Source: Planctomycetota bacterium (GTDB lineage Bacteria; Planctomycetota; SZUA-567; H5-PLA8). Taken from it: 64,000 nucleotides of DNA. Shown here in pieces: positions 34,414 through 43,629 of this stretch. Made by a program: the position numbers and the translations under genes. Position 1 is the first letter of the stretch, and every line of letters starts with the position of its first letter. The stretch spans positions 1 through 64,000 of the forward strand of contig JACQFI010000035.1 of the NCBI GenBank assembly GCA_016200135.1, given 5' to 3'. The notes beneath the pieces are model-generated. The model searched no databases. It was not told the DNA's origin and was given only the letters and a program-made list of their open reading frames with translations.

Positions 34414-35760
34414 TCAGCGCCTGAAACGGCGGCGGCGCACTCCGCCCGCGCCTCCGGCGCCGGGACGGCCGCGCAGACGCCGGCGCATGGTTCCGCGTAC
34501 GGGCGCGCCGCTCTTGGTGGTCGGCTTCTGCGCGCCGGTGGGCGAACCGAAGACGATCTTCTTAAGCGCGTCCATCACCTCGCCGGGCGTCTGGAAGCGC
34601 TGCTGGATATCGCGGGCCATCATGCGCATGCCGACGAGCGCGAGTTCGCGCGGCACGTCGGTGTTGTCGGCCGCGGGATCGGGCGGTTCCGCCAGCAGGC
34701 GCCGCCCCAGGATCTCCTTGGGTCCGCCGCCCTGGAACGGCGGCTCGCCCGTCAGGCAGTGGTACATGCAGCAGCCCAGGCTGTAGATGTCGGAGCGCGT
34801 GTCCGCGTCGATGCCTTTCACCTGTTCGGGCGAGACGTAGTAGGCGTTCTCGCCTTCCAGGAAGCGCGCGGACTCGTCCTTGGTCAGGCCCAGGCCGTCC
34901 AGCTTCGCCTGGTCGCCCTCGGTGATCCAGATGGTGTCGGGGCGGATCTCGCGGTGGATGATGCCCGAGCGGTAGCCGTGGTCGAGCGCCGCGGCGACCT
35001 GCGCGAAGATGTTCACCGCGCGTTTGGACTCGAGCCGCCCGCCCTCGAACTCATCCATCATCTCGCCCAGGGTCAGGCCGTCCACGTATTCCATCGAGTA
35101 GTAGTACAGGCCCTTGTACTGGCCGACTTCGTGAACGCGGATCAGGTTCGGGTGGTTCAGGCGGCCGGCGTTGCGCGCTTCGTCGAGGAACTGGCGCACG
35201 AACTCGGTGTCCTTCGTGCGCTCGGGCGGCAGCACCTTCAAGGCCACGATGCGGTCCATCGAGATCTGGTGCGCGCGATAGACCACGCCCATCGAGCCCT
35301 CGCCGATGACCTCCAGAATCTTGTAGCCCTTGATCTCGCCGCGCAGCACCGTGGCGCCCAGGCCCTTGAGCAGCATCTCGCGCTCGTCGCCTTCGTCGAT
35401 CGGGGCCGGCGCGTCTTCCATGGGCGGTTCGGCGGGCTCTTCCACGGCGGGCTGTGCCGCGGATGCGGGCATCACCGCGAGCCGCGGGGCCGAGGCCGGC
35501 GCTTGCACCGGCGCGGCAGCGGCGACCGTCTGCCCGATGGGTTCGCCCGCAATCATGTGCCGCAGGAGGATCTCCGCCTGTGCGCGGGACATGAAGCCCT
35601 TGCCTACCAGGATGCGCGGAATCGAAGGGACTTCGCCGCCCGTGGATTGATAGCGGCGGTAGAGTTCCAGAGAAGAGCGAACTTGTTCCGCGGTGACGTA
35701 ACGAAGCTGCACGGCCAACTGTGCCAGCTTAATGTCGCGAGGCGGTATTGGCGTGCCCAT
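34414..35760 (-). CDS. Predicted pseudokinase with N-terminal GspE-N-like domain
   Basis: The 448-residue protein has an N-terminal domain (residues about 8-70, KLAQLAVQLRYVTAEQVRSSL and ILVGKGFMSRAQAEILL) like that of the kinase at 28931, an Ala/Pro linker (80-140), a kinase fold (147-400) and an Arg/Gly-rich tail. The G-loop GEGSMG (153-158), VALK lysine (175) and alpha-C Glu (194) are present. The catalytic loop reads HREIRPDT (269-276) in place of HRDxKPxN, and the DFG Asp is Gly in KLDGLGLT. Loss of the HRD Asp, the Lys, the Asn and the DFG Asp predicts loss of phosphotransfer. The fold and hinge EYVDG are intact, so a scaffold or allosteric role is likely. A promoter on the minus strand precedes it. 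Confidence 0.88.
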   Translation of the reverse strand: MGTPIPPRDIKLAQLAVQLRYVTAEQVRSSLELYRRYQSTGGEVPSIPRILVGKGFMSRAQAEILLRHMIAGEPIGQTVAAAAPVQAPASAPRLAVMPASAAQPAVEEPAEPPMEDAPAPIDEGDEREMLLKGLGATVLRGEIKGYKILEVIGEGSMGVVYRAHQISMDRIVALKVLPPERTKDTEFVRQFLDEARNAGRLNHPNLIRVHEVGQYKGLYYYSMEYVDGLTLGEMMDEFEGGRLESKRAVNIFAQVAAALDHGYRSGIIHREIRPDTIWITEGDQAKLDGLGLTKDESARFLEGENAYYVSPEQVKGIDADTRSDIYSLGCCMYHCLTGEPPFQGGGPKEILGRRLLAEPPDPAADNTDVPRELALVGMRMMARDIQQRFQTPGEVMDALKKIVFGSPTGAQKPTTKSGAPVRGTMRRRLRGRPGAGGAGGVRRRRFRR

Positions 35761-35833
35761 GTGCGGCCCTTCACGGGTCTAAGATGTCTATTCCGCGCTG
35801 CTTGCACCTTGGGTAAATTGGGACCCACAACTT

Positions 35834-35886
35834 AGTATAGCCGGAGCGGGCACTCGTTACAAACGCATCACAGCGGGTAACATATT
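35834..35886. promoter_or_regulatory. Divergent promoters sharing a -35 hexamer
   Basis: On the minus strand TTGTAA (35857-35862) is followed by a 17-bp spacer and TATACT (35834-35839), facing the pseudokinase gene. On the plus strand the same bases read TTACAA, followed by an 18-bp spacer and CATATT (35881-35886), facing the large kinase. If both work, one RNA polymerase at a time could use the shared element. Confidence 0.5.
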
Positions 35887-35957
35887 CCGCATAAGCACTT
35901 GTCCATAGTGGTAGTTATAGGGCGAATGAGGTATGTTTCCCCTGGGACATTACAACC

Positions 35958-38900
35958 ATGCAGAGCTCCAGAACTTGCCCCGTGTGCGGCGCCCGATGTG
36001 ACGGCGCGACGGTCACGTGTCCTGCCTGTAAATCACCCTTCGAAAAAAGGCATCCCACCGAAGCGCCGGCCGTGAAGACGCGCGCCGACGCCACCGGCGT
36101 CCGCAGTCCTTCTGTATCGGCCCGCAGCGCGCCATCGGTCTCCGATATGCCCAGCGGCATCGAGGGCCACCGCATCTTGCGCGAGTTGGGCCGCGGCGGG
36201 ATGGGCGTGGTCTATCTGGCGCGGGAACAGGGCTGGAACCGCGACGTCGCGCTGAAAGTGGCCAACCGTGGCCTGACGGAACGGCAGGAACGCCGCTTCA
36301 GTGAAGAGGCCGCCCTCACCGCGCGCCTCCAGCACCCCGTGATCGTGCCCATCTACCGTATGGGCCATACCGGCGATGGCCGCTCCTACTATTCGATGAA
36401 GCGCGTGCAGGGACAGACGCTGGCCCATCTGATCATGCAGGTGCGCGACGGTTCGCCCAAGTCCGCGGAGACCTTCGCCGTGCGCCGCCGGGCCGCGATC
36501 CTGCTCGCCGCGTGCGAAGGCGTGGCCTATGCGCACGACCAGGGCGTCGTCCACCGCGACCTGAAACCCAGCAATATCATGGTGGGCGATTACGGCGAAG
36601 TGTACGTCCTCGATTGGGGCCTGGCGCGGATGCTCTTCGCGATCGGGCATCCCGACGAGCTGCCCGAGATCGAGGCGGGGGAGCCCGGGAAGGAAGGCGA
36701 TTCGGCCGAGAGCTCCGCCACCGGAACCGCGCACCGCCGCAGGATCTCGGGCACGCCGGCTTACATGAGTCCCGAGCAGGCGCGCGGCGAGAACAAGGTC
36801 ATCGACCGCCGCTCGGACGTCTGGTCGCTGGGCGCCATCCTCTTTCAACTCCTCACGCTGAACCCGCCCGTCGAGGGTAAGGACGCCAACGAGATCATCA
36901 AGAACCTCGCCGAGGGGCGGCTCAATACGCCCGAGAAGTTCCCGGGCGGCCGGCAGGCGCCGCGCGAACTCCTCGACATCCTGGCCAAAGCGCTCCAGCC
37001 GGACTTGAACAAACGCTACGCCAGCGCGCGCGGCATGGCGGACGACCTGCGCGATTATCTCGACGGCCGCGGCCGTTGGCGCCTCGCCTATCAATGGGAG
37101 CATTCTTCGGGCACCACGCCCGAGCAGGATTGGCTCCAGGCGCTCGGCCGCTGGAAGGTCGACGCGGAAGGTCTCTATCCCGCCAGCCGCAAGGGCAAGG
37201 GCGCGGTGCTTTTGAGCCAGCGCAGGTATATGGGCGATGTGCGCATCGAGTTAACCGGGTTCGGCTCCGGTCCCGGCCCCGAAGCGGGTGAGCTCTCCGT
37301 GCTGCTGTGCGCGCCCGAGCCCGAACCCGGCGTCAACGAGACCGACGGGTACTGTCTGCAGTTCGGCGCGGACTGGAACACCTCGGCCAAGATCTGCAAG
37401 AACGACGTCGACCTGACGGTGCGCGCGGACCAGGCCTTTACGCCTCAGCGCACGTACGTGGTGGCGGGTGAGCGCCAAGGCAACCGGCTGAGCCTGGACG
37501 TCGACGGCGACGAACTGCTCGCGTTCGACGACCTCGTGCCGCTCAGCGGCTTCCGCGTGGGCATCTACGGCTGGGGCAGCGGCTGCCGGATCAAATCGAT
37601 CCGCGTCTTCCGCCGCGGCCTGGATGCCGTGGTCTCCTGTATGGCCGTGCCGGACCACGATTTCAACCGCGGGCGCTTCGCCGAGGCCTTCGCCGGGTAT
37701 GTGCGCATCGCGGAGGAACTCTCCGGGCGCGAAGAGGGCTGGATGGCGCGTTTCAAGGCGGGCCTGAGCCGCCTCGAATCCGAAGATGCGCTGGGCGCGG
37801 AAGCCGAATTCGCGAAGCTGGACGGCTCGCCGGGCGAAGTCCTTGCGCATCTGGGCCGCGCGATTATCTCGGCGCGCGAAGGCGACCACCGCCGCGAACT
37901 GATGCGCCTGGGCGCGGCCCGCCGCACGGGCGTGGGCACCACGGCGCAAGGGTACGTCCTCGCACGGCTGTGGGTGCGCGCGGAAGAACTCTTCTCCACC
38001 AATCAGTTCGAGACGGCCATCGAGTACTTCAAGGAGGCCATCGAGGCCGACAGCGCGGGCGGGAAGCGCCGCGTGCTGGCCCTCGCGGCCGTCGCGCGCT
38101 CGCAACTGCTGCTGGGCCGCTACGACGAGGCCGTGCGCGCCGTGGAGAAGATCGAGCAGCAGCAGACGCCCTATCCGGAAGCGCTCCGGCCGCTCTATGA
38201 GTCGCTCGTGCAATACAACGCCGATCACGCGCGTTGGGACGAGGCGCTCCAGTGCTGCGAAGCCCTGGACCGCCAGCCGGGCTACGGCGTCTATGCCTCC
38301 ATCCAGCGCGCGGCCGTCGAACGCCTGCGCGGACGCTTTAAGGAGGCCGCCGCGTATCTCGAAACCGCTAGTACGCAGGCGGAACAGCCGGCGCAGGGCG
38401 TCTCCGTGCGTTTCCACCAGGCCGTGCTGGAACTCGATGAGGGCCGGATGGACGAAGCCCTCGCGCGGCTCGACGAACTCGCCGCCTTCAAGGGCACGGT
38501 CGAACTCGACGCCCGCGCCGACGAGCGCGTCAACATCCTCGCCATGAAAGGGCTGGGCACCAAGGCGCTCTCCATGCTGGCCACGCGCCTGAAGCACGAA
38601 GACCACCGCCATCGCATGGTGCTGCTCTGCCAGCTTGGCCGGATGCTGCGCGTGCGCGGCGAGTGCTCCCGCGCGCGGGAGTGCTTCTCGCAGGCGCTTG
38701 TCCACATGCGCCGCTACATGAGCCTCGCGGCGCTGGAAGCCGAACTCGAACTTGGGCTGACCTGCTTGGCCTCCAAGGACCGCCCGGCGGCGGCCGAGGC
38801 CTTCAACCGCGTGTCCACCTTCGCCGTGAACAACTTCGCCCGGCTGGTGGTCCGCTCGTACCGCGAATGGCGCGCGGGCGAACCGCTGCCCGAGCCGCCC

Positions 38901-39170
38901 GATCCGGGTACCGAGTGCCCCGCGAGCCGGCGCTCCGACTACTTCTTCTATATGGGCGAATACGCCCAGTTGAGCGGACGGCGCGACGAGGCGCTGCGGG
39001 CGTACAAGCGCGCGCTCCTCGAGTCCGTCTCGCGCTACCGCCACTGCGCCTGGCTGGCCGCCGCGCGCCTGCGGGAACTGGACGAACCGCTTCCCAAGGG
39101 CACGCCCGACTTCGGTCCGCTCGTGCGCAAGCGCACCGGCAGTGCCGCCACCGAACGCGCCGGCGACTGA
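35958..39170 (+). CDS. Large zinc-ribbon Ser/Thr protein kinase with C-terminal repeats
   Basis: The 1070-residue protein has a zinc ribbon (Cys7, Cys10, Cys21, Cys24), a linker, and a complete kinase domain (residues about 70-365). The kinase has G-loop GRGGMG, VALK Lys100, HRDLKPSN (199-206), DWG Asp219 and GTPAYMSPEQ. After it come a beta-rich region (about 375-545) with LSLDVDGDELLAFDD, like a laminin-G/concanavalin-type sandwich, and many TPR-like helices. No membrane helix is seen, so it should be cytoplasmic. It faces the pseudokinase gene divergently and precedes the ATPase gene by 86 nt. An acidic insertion (about 234-250) lies in the activation loop. Confidence 0.88.
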   Translation: MQSSRTCPVCGARCDGATVTCPACKSPFEKRHPTEAPAVKTRADATGVRSPSVSARSAPSVSDMPSGIEGHRILRELGRGGMGVVYLAREQGWNRDVALKVANRGLTERQERRFSEEAALTARLQHPVIVPIYRMGHTGDGRSYYSMKRVQGQTLAHLIMQVRDGSPKSAETFAVRRRAAILLAACEGVAYAHDQGVVHRDLKPSNIMVGDYGEVYVLDWGLARMLFAIGHPDELPEIEAGEPGKEGDSAESSATGTAHRRRISGTPAYMSPEQARGENKVIDRRSDVWSLGAILFQLLTLNPPVEGKDANEIIKNLAEGRLNTPEKFPGGRQAPRELLDILAKALQPDLNKRYASARGMADDLRDYLDGRGRWRLAYQWEHSSGTTPEQDWLQALGRWKVDAEGLYPASRKGKGAVLLSQRRYMGDVRIELTGFGSGPGPEAGELSVLLCAPEPEPGVNETDGYCLQFGADWNTSAKICKNDVDLTVRADQAFTPQRTYVVAGERQGNRLSLDVDGDELLAFDDLVPLSGFRVGIYGWGSGCRIKSIRVFRRGLDAVVSCMAVPDHDFNRGRFAEAFAGYVRIAEELSGREEGWMARFKAGLSRLESEDALGAEAEFAKLDGSPGEVLAHLGRAIISAREGDHRRELMRLGAARRTGVGTTAQGYVLARLWVRAEELFSTNQFETAIEYFKEAIEADSAGGKRRVLALAAVARSQLLLGRYDEAVRAVEKIEQQQTPYPEALRPLYESLVQYNADHARWDEALQCCEALDRQPGYGVYASIQRAAVERLRGRFKEAAAYLETASTQAEQPAQGVSVRFHQAVLELDEGRMDEALARLDELAAFKGTVELDARADERVNILAMKGLGTKALSMLATRLKHEDHRHRMVLLCQLGRMLRVRGECSRARECFSQALVHMRRYMSLAALEAELELGLTCLASKDRPAAAEAFNRVSTFAVNNFARLVVRSYREWRAGEPLPEPPDPGTECPASRRSDYFFYMGEYAQLSGRRDEALRAYKRALLESVSRYRHCAWLAAARLRELDEPLPKGTPDFGPLVRKRTGSAATERAGD

Positions 39171-39256
39171 CTTCCTTCCGGCTGCATGGCCTTTCGTCCG
39201 GCCGCGCGCCCGGCTACACTGAAGCGTCCGTGTAAGCCAAGGATGCGCCCTGAGCG

Positions 39257-41596
39257 ATGACGCCCGATTCCTTCGACATGAACCTCGTGCGCCAGGCGCA
39301 CCGCGAAGGCCGCCTGGAGCAGATGTGGTGGATGCTGCAGGGCATCGCCGAGTCCGGGCACATCGACCTGAGCCTGCAGGCGCTGCGCTTTATTCAGGGC
39401 CTGCAGCCGTTCGATCTCACCCACAGCCTCACCGTCTTCGACCGGTTGGGTACGCTGACCAGCCCCGACGTCCGCAACGCGCTCCTCAACACCATGAGCC
39501 GCCTGGCCGGCCGCGAGGCCCCCGCGCGCACGCAGCTCTTCGAGCGCCTGCTCGAGTACTCGCGCAATTGGGACAAGGTCGGCGAGCGCTTGAGCGCCAG
39601 CGGCGCGACGCGCATCTCGGGCCTCTGGCTCAAATTCAGCCTCTTTGAAAAGATCATTCTGCGTGCGCTCAGTACCAGCTTGGGCGCGGGCGTGCCCGGC
39701 CCGCGCTCGTTGCGCGACATCGCGGGGAGCCTGACGATCTTCGAGCCGCTCCTGCCTGAGATCGAACTGCGCCTGAAGCTCGACGGCTTCGTGGACACCG
39801 GCCTGCTGACCCGCGACGCCGAAGGCCGCTACCAGATCGCCGACGAAGGCGACCGCAAGCACATCGAACACTTCGGCGACATCCTGCAGCTCATCCACGA
39901 GCATCGCGACCAGTTCATCGGGATGGTTACTTTCGAGAACTTCCGCGGCCTGCAGAGCGCGCTCAAGCGCGGCAAGCAGGTCTCCATGAACCGCTGGCTC
40001 GAAGTCTTCGAACTGGATACGCACGCCTGGAAGAACCGCGAGGAGTTCATCGCGCTGCTGCAGGATTGGCGCCGCACGCTCGCGGCCGATAGCGGCAGCA
40101 AGGATGTCGCGCGCACGGCGGAGACCGTCGCGGCCGACGTGGCGGGGCGGATCCGCTTCGAGATCCTGCAGAAGGGCCAGACCGACGATTTCCTCTATTA
40201 CTCCGGTCGCAAGCTCGGGCTGCGCAACCCCAAGCTCTCGCAAGTCACCCTGCTGCTCCCGCGCCGCCAGGAGCTCGACGGCTCCGCGATCAAGCGCCTC
40301 GACGAATGGGTCATGCGCGAGAGCCTCACCCAGCAGATCTTCGTGATCCTGTACCCGTGGCTCGACCGCCAGCGCCTGCGCGAGGAGGCCGAAGCGAGCG
40401 GGCACGACATCGTGGTCATCGACGAGGTGCACCTCTTCCGGCTTGCGTTCGGCGCGGACCAGGACGCCGTCTTCATGCGCAAGGTCCTCGGCGGCTGCGA
40501 TCTGGAGAGCCTCTCGCCGTACGAGTCGCAGGCGCCGGTGCGCGAGATGTTTTACGGGCGCGAGGGCCTCATCAAGGAGATTCTGCGCTCGACCAAGGGC
40601 TACGCGCTGGTGGGCACGCGCCGGTTGGGCAAGACCTCGCTGCTTTTCAGGCTTCAGGACGAGATCAAGAAGCGCCCGCACGCGGAGACCGTCTTCCTCG
40701 AGTGCGGCGGCGTCTCCGACGCGCTCACCATGGCCGAGCGGCTCGCCGTCGCGGTTAAGTTGAATCTGCCGCACCCGTTCACGCTGGCGGAGTTCGAGCG
40801 TGCCCTGCGCAGGCATCTTTCCGGCGAGAACCGGATGCTCTATTGCTTCTTCGACGAGATCGACGACCTCGTCGCCGCGGGCAAGGAATCCGAGCCGATC
40901 TGGCAGATCTTCAAGTCCCTCTCGTTCGAGGGCCGCATGACGGTCTACGTCGCGGGTTTCAGCGAACTCTTCGCGCGCTTCCGCGACTACGAGTCGCTCT
41001 TCTTCAATTTCCTGATCTTCCGGCGCATGTCGTACCTCGACCGGCAGAGCGCCGTGGCGCTGGTTGCACATCCTATTCAGGAACTCGGCCTGAACTTTGA
41101 AGACTCCGAGACGCTCGTTTCGGCCATTCTGGAGAAGACGAGCACGCACCCGAACATCATTCAGATCTTCAGCGACCTGCTGGTCAAGCGCATGGCGCGC
41201 CGGAAGCGCCGCACGATTCTGGCCAGCGACGTCGAAGAGACCGCGCGCGAGCCGGAATTCGAGGAAGCGATCGTCCGGATCATGCACTCGAACCTGATCC
41301 GCCCGGTCGAAAAGCTGCTGCTCCTGCTCGTCGCCTACTACAACCTGCGGCCAATCTCCAGCGCGCAGGTCGCGGAACTGCTGGCCGACTGGCAGGTGCA
41401 GATTCCCATCGGTGAGATCGTGGCGATTCTCGACCGCCTGGTCCTGTACGCGGTCTTCGAGGAACGCGAGGGCCAGTACGACTTCGCGCACCCGTACTTC
41501 GCCACGATCCTGCAGCACCGGGACGTCGAGTCGATGATCACCTACTACTGCGATGAGGTCGCGAAAGAACTTGGCGCCGCCGAACGAAATAAATAA
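39257..41596 (+). CDS. STAND-like AAA ATPase
   Basis: The 779-residue protein has an N-terminal region of about 430 residues that I do not recognise, with a segment near 295-425 that ends in HDIVVIDEVHLFRLAFG. It is followed by a P-loop module. FYGREGLIKEIL begins the module, Walker A GTRRLGKTS lies at about 453-461, and Walker B LYCFFDEIDDL at about 528-538. A winged-helix-like C-terminal region follows. This layout resembles AAA_16/STAND ATPases used as signal-driven switches. It overlaps the ATPase-kinase fusion by 44 nt, so the two products probably work together. Confidence 0.75.
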   Translation: MTPDSFDMNLVRQAHREGRLEQMWWMLQGIAESGHIDLSLQALRFIQGLQPFDLTHSLTVFDRLGTLTSPDVRNALLNTMSRLAGREAPARTQLFERLLEYSRNWDKVGERLSASGATRISGLWLKFSLFEKIILRALSTSLGAGVPGPRSLRDIAGSLTIFEPLLPEIELRLKLDGFVDTGLLTRDAEGRYQIADEGDRKHIEHFGDILQLIHEHRDQFIGMVTFENFRGLQSALKRGKQVSMNRWLEVFELDTHAWKNREEFIALLQDWRRTLAADSGSKDVARTAETVAADVAGRIRFEILQKGQTDDFLYYSGRKLGLRNPKLSQVTLLLPRRQELDGSAIKRLDEWVMRESLTQQIFVILYPWLDRQRLREEAEASGHDIVVIDEVHLFRLAFGADQDAVFMRKVLGGCDLESLSPYESQAPVREMFYGREGLIKEILRSTKGYALVGTRRLGKTSLLFRLQDEIKKRPHAETVFLECGGVSDALTMAERLAVAVKLNLPHPFTLAEFERALRRHLSGENRMLYCFFDEIDDLVAAGKESEPIWQIFKSLSFEGRMTVYVAGFSELFARFRDYESLFFNFLIFRRMSYLDRQSAVALVAHPIQELGLNFEDSETLVSAILEKTSTHPNIIQIFSDLLVKRMARRKRRTILASDVEETAREPEFEEAIVRIMHSNLIRPVEKLLLLLVAYYNLRPISSAQVAELLADWQVQIPIGEIVAILDRLVLYAVFEEREGQYDFAHPYFATILQHRDVESMITYYCDEVAKELGAAERNK

Positions 41597-43619
41597 CCCG
41601 TTCGAGTTCCGCGAGCCCCTCGTGGGCGCGGGGCACGGGCTGCTCGTCGAGCGCGCCGCCGCGCTGCGGCTGGCGCTGGAGCAGATCCGGCGCGGCGGCT
41701 TCCTCACCGTCTCCGCCCCGCCGCGCACCGGCGTCTCCACGTTTCTGCACGTGATGCTTGGGCGCCTGCCTAGCGCGATCTACGTCGATCTCGCGAATCT
41801 CTCCTTCGCCGACGAGCCCCAGCGCGAGGCCGCGCGGCAGCTCGCGCGCGACCTGAAGGCCGTGCGCCCCGATCTGGACGTGCCCGCAGACCCGTTCACC
41901 GTCGCGGACGTGCTCGGCGTCGTCGCGCGCGCGCAGGATCCGCAGAAGGCCGGCGAACCGATCACGGTAATCGTGGATGGCTTCGACGCCTGGTCGGACG
42001 AGGCCGCGCGCAAGCTGGTGCTCGCGCTGCGCGCGGCGTACACGGAGTCCCGCATCCGCGGCGCGCGCGCGGGCGGGTTCTCGGTGATCACCGGCAGCTC
42101 CGCCGATCTGCGCGACCTCACGGCCTCGGGCCGGACCTCGCCGCTGAACCTCGCCCAGCATGTTTTCCTGCCCGATTTCACGGAGGCCGAGGCCGCCGGG
42201 CTCTTAAAGCAAGGCCTGGCGCGGCTGCTCGACGCGTCCGAATGCGACGAATGGGCGCGCCACGTCTGGCACTGGACGACGGGCCACCCCGCGCTGGCGC
42301 AGATGATCGGTTACGAGGCCTTTGAACGCCGCGCCGGCGGCATGCCGCATGTCGAGGCGGTGAAGGAAGTGCTCTCCGTCGCGCGCGAACGCGCCGCCGA
42401 TCTTCTAGGCGCGACGCTGGGCCTGCTCTCGGAACGCGAAGACCTGCGCAACACCGCGGGCGCGGTCTACTCGGGCGAGGCCGTGCCCTTCGACCGCATC
42501 CATCGACCGATCCGCGACATCCAGCACCTCGGCCTCATCCGCGACGAGCACGGCCTCTGCCGCCCGCGCAACTTGCTGTACGAACAGGTCCTCGCCGCCG
42601 CACTGAACCTTTCCGCGCCGCATTCCTCCGTCAGCCTGTGGAACGCGCGGCTCTCGTCCGATCCGATCCAGCTCGGCATCGCCGCGACGGGTACGAACGA
42701 GTCCACCAAGGACGCGACGCCCATCGAGGCTTCTCAGACGATGGAGACGCCTGGGCCGCGCCACAAGCCGGCCGCGGGCCCGGAGCCCCTGGTCGCACCC
42801 GGCACGCTCATCGGCGGCTGCCAGATTCTGCGGCGCATCGGGCGCGGCGCGATGTCCGAGGTCCACCTCGCGCTGCACATGGCCCTCGAGACCGAGGTCG
42901 CGATCAAAATCCTACGCCATCCGGACCGCAACGACCGCCGCATCGCGCAGCGGTTTCTGCGCGAGGCGCGCGCCGCGGCGCAGTTAAGCCACGAGAACAT
43001 CGTCCAGATCCGCAACGTCGGCCGCGAAGGCGACGTGCAGTACATCGAGATGGAGTACATCGCGGGCGGCAGCGTCGGCGACCTGCTCAAGGCCTGGCTC
43101 TTCTCCGACATGCGCTTCGCGTCCGAACTCCTGCGCGGCTCCGCGGCAGGCGTGCAGTGCGCGCACAAGCACGGCATCATCCACCGCGATATCAAGCCGG
43201 ACAACCTGATGATCACCAAGGACGGCAAAGCCAAGGTCGTGGACTTCGGCCTCGCGGCGGTGCTCACGCTGGAAGGCTCGCGCCTGACGCAGGAAGGCAC
43301 GATCCTCGGCACGCCGCATTACATGGCGCCCGAACAGTGGGAAGGCAAGCCGGTGGACGAGCGCTCCGATATCTACTCGCTTGGCGCTACTTTTTATCAC
43401 CTGCTCACCGGCAAACCGCCCTTCGACGGCCGAACCGCGGTGGAACTGATCTCGAACTACTCGAATCACCGCCTGATTCCGCCGGAGGAACTCAATCCCG
43501 CGGTGACGCGGCGCTTCTCGCGCATTCTGATGCGGATGCTCGAAAAGGATCCCGGCGAACGCTACGCGAATATCGAGGACATGCTGCCCGACTTGAAGGG
43601 CCTCGCCGGCGACGCCTAG
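41553..43619 (+). CDS. ATPase-like domain fused to Ser/Thr protein kinase
   Basis: The 688-residue protein has an N-terminal P-loop-like domain (residues about 20-370) whose Walker A equivalent reads APPRTGVST, with Val in place of Lys, and whose Walker B equivalent is ITVIVDGFDAW. ATP hydrolysis there is doubtful. The C-terminal kinase (about 415-685) is complete: GRGAMSEV, VAIKIL, HRDIKPDNLMI, VDFGLAA and GTPHYMAPEQW. The linker holds a Thr/Ser-rich stretch that could be phosphorylated and bound by the FHA protein. Its start lies inside the preceding ATPase gene (44-nt overlap). Confidence 0.8.
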   Translation: MRSRKNLAPPNEINNPFEFREPLVGAGHGLLVERAAALRLALEQIRRGGFLTVSAPPRTGVSTFLHVMLGRLPSAIYVDLANLSFADEPQREAARQLARDLKAVRPDLDVPADPFTVADVLGVVARAQDPQKAGEPITVIVDGFDAWSDEAARKLVLALRAAYTESRIRGARAGGFSVITGSSADLRDLTASGRTSPLNLAQHVFLPDFTEAEAAGLLKQGLARLLDASECDEWARHVWHWTTGHPALAQMIGYEAFERRAGGMPHVEAVKEVLSVARERAADLLGATLGLLSEREDLRNTAGAVYSGEAVPFDRIHRPIRDIQHLGLIRDEHGLCRPRNLLYEQVLAAALNLSAPHSSVSLWNARLSSDPIQLGIAATGTNESTKDATPIEASQTMETPGPRHKPAAGPEPLVAPGTLIGGCQILRRIGRGAMSEVHLALHMALETEVAIKILRHPDRNDRRIAQRFLREARAAAQLSHENIVQIRNVGREGDVQYIEMEYIAGGSVGDLLKAWLFSDMRFASELLRGSAAGVQCAHKHGIIHRDIKPDNLMITKDGKAKVVDFGLAAVLTLEGSRLTQEGTILGTPHYMAPEQWEGKPVDERSDIYSLGATFYHLLTGKPPFDGRTAVELISNYSNHRLIPPEELNPAVTRRFSRILMRMLEKDPGERYANIEDMLPDLKGLAGDA

Positions 43620-43629
43620 TGCAGAGGAC

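Noticed and set aside
36033..37103. Minus-strand frame opposite the large kinase gene
   Set aside because: It overlaps fully with a kinase that has complete catalytic motifs, and its own product lacks protein-like features.
39035..41740. Minus-strand frame of 901 codons opposite the STAND-like ATPase gene
   Set aside because: It is a shadow of the plus-strand coding sequence; the plus-strand protein has clear P-loop motifs, whereas the opposite one has none.
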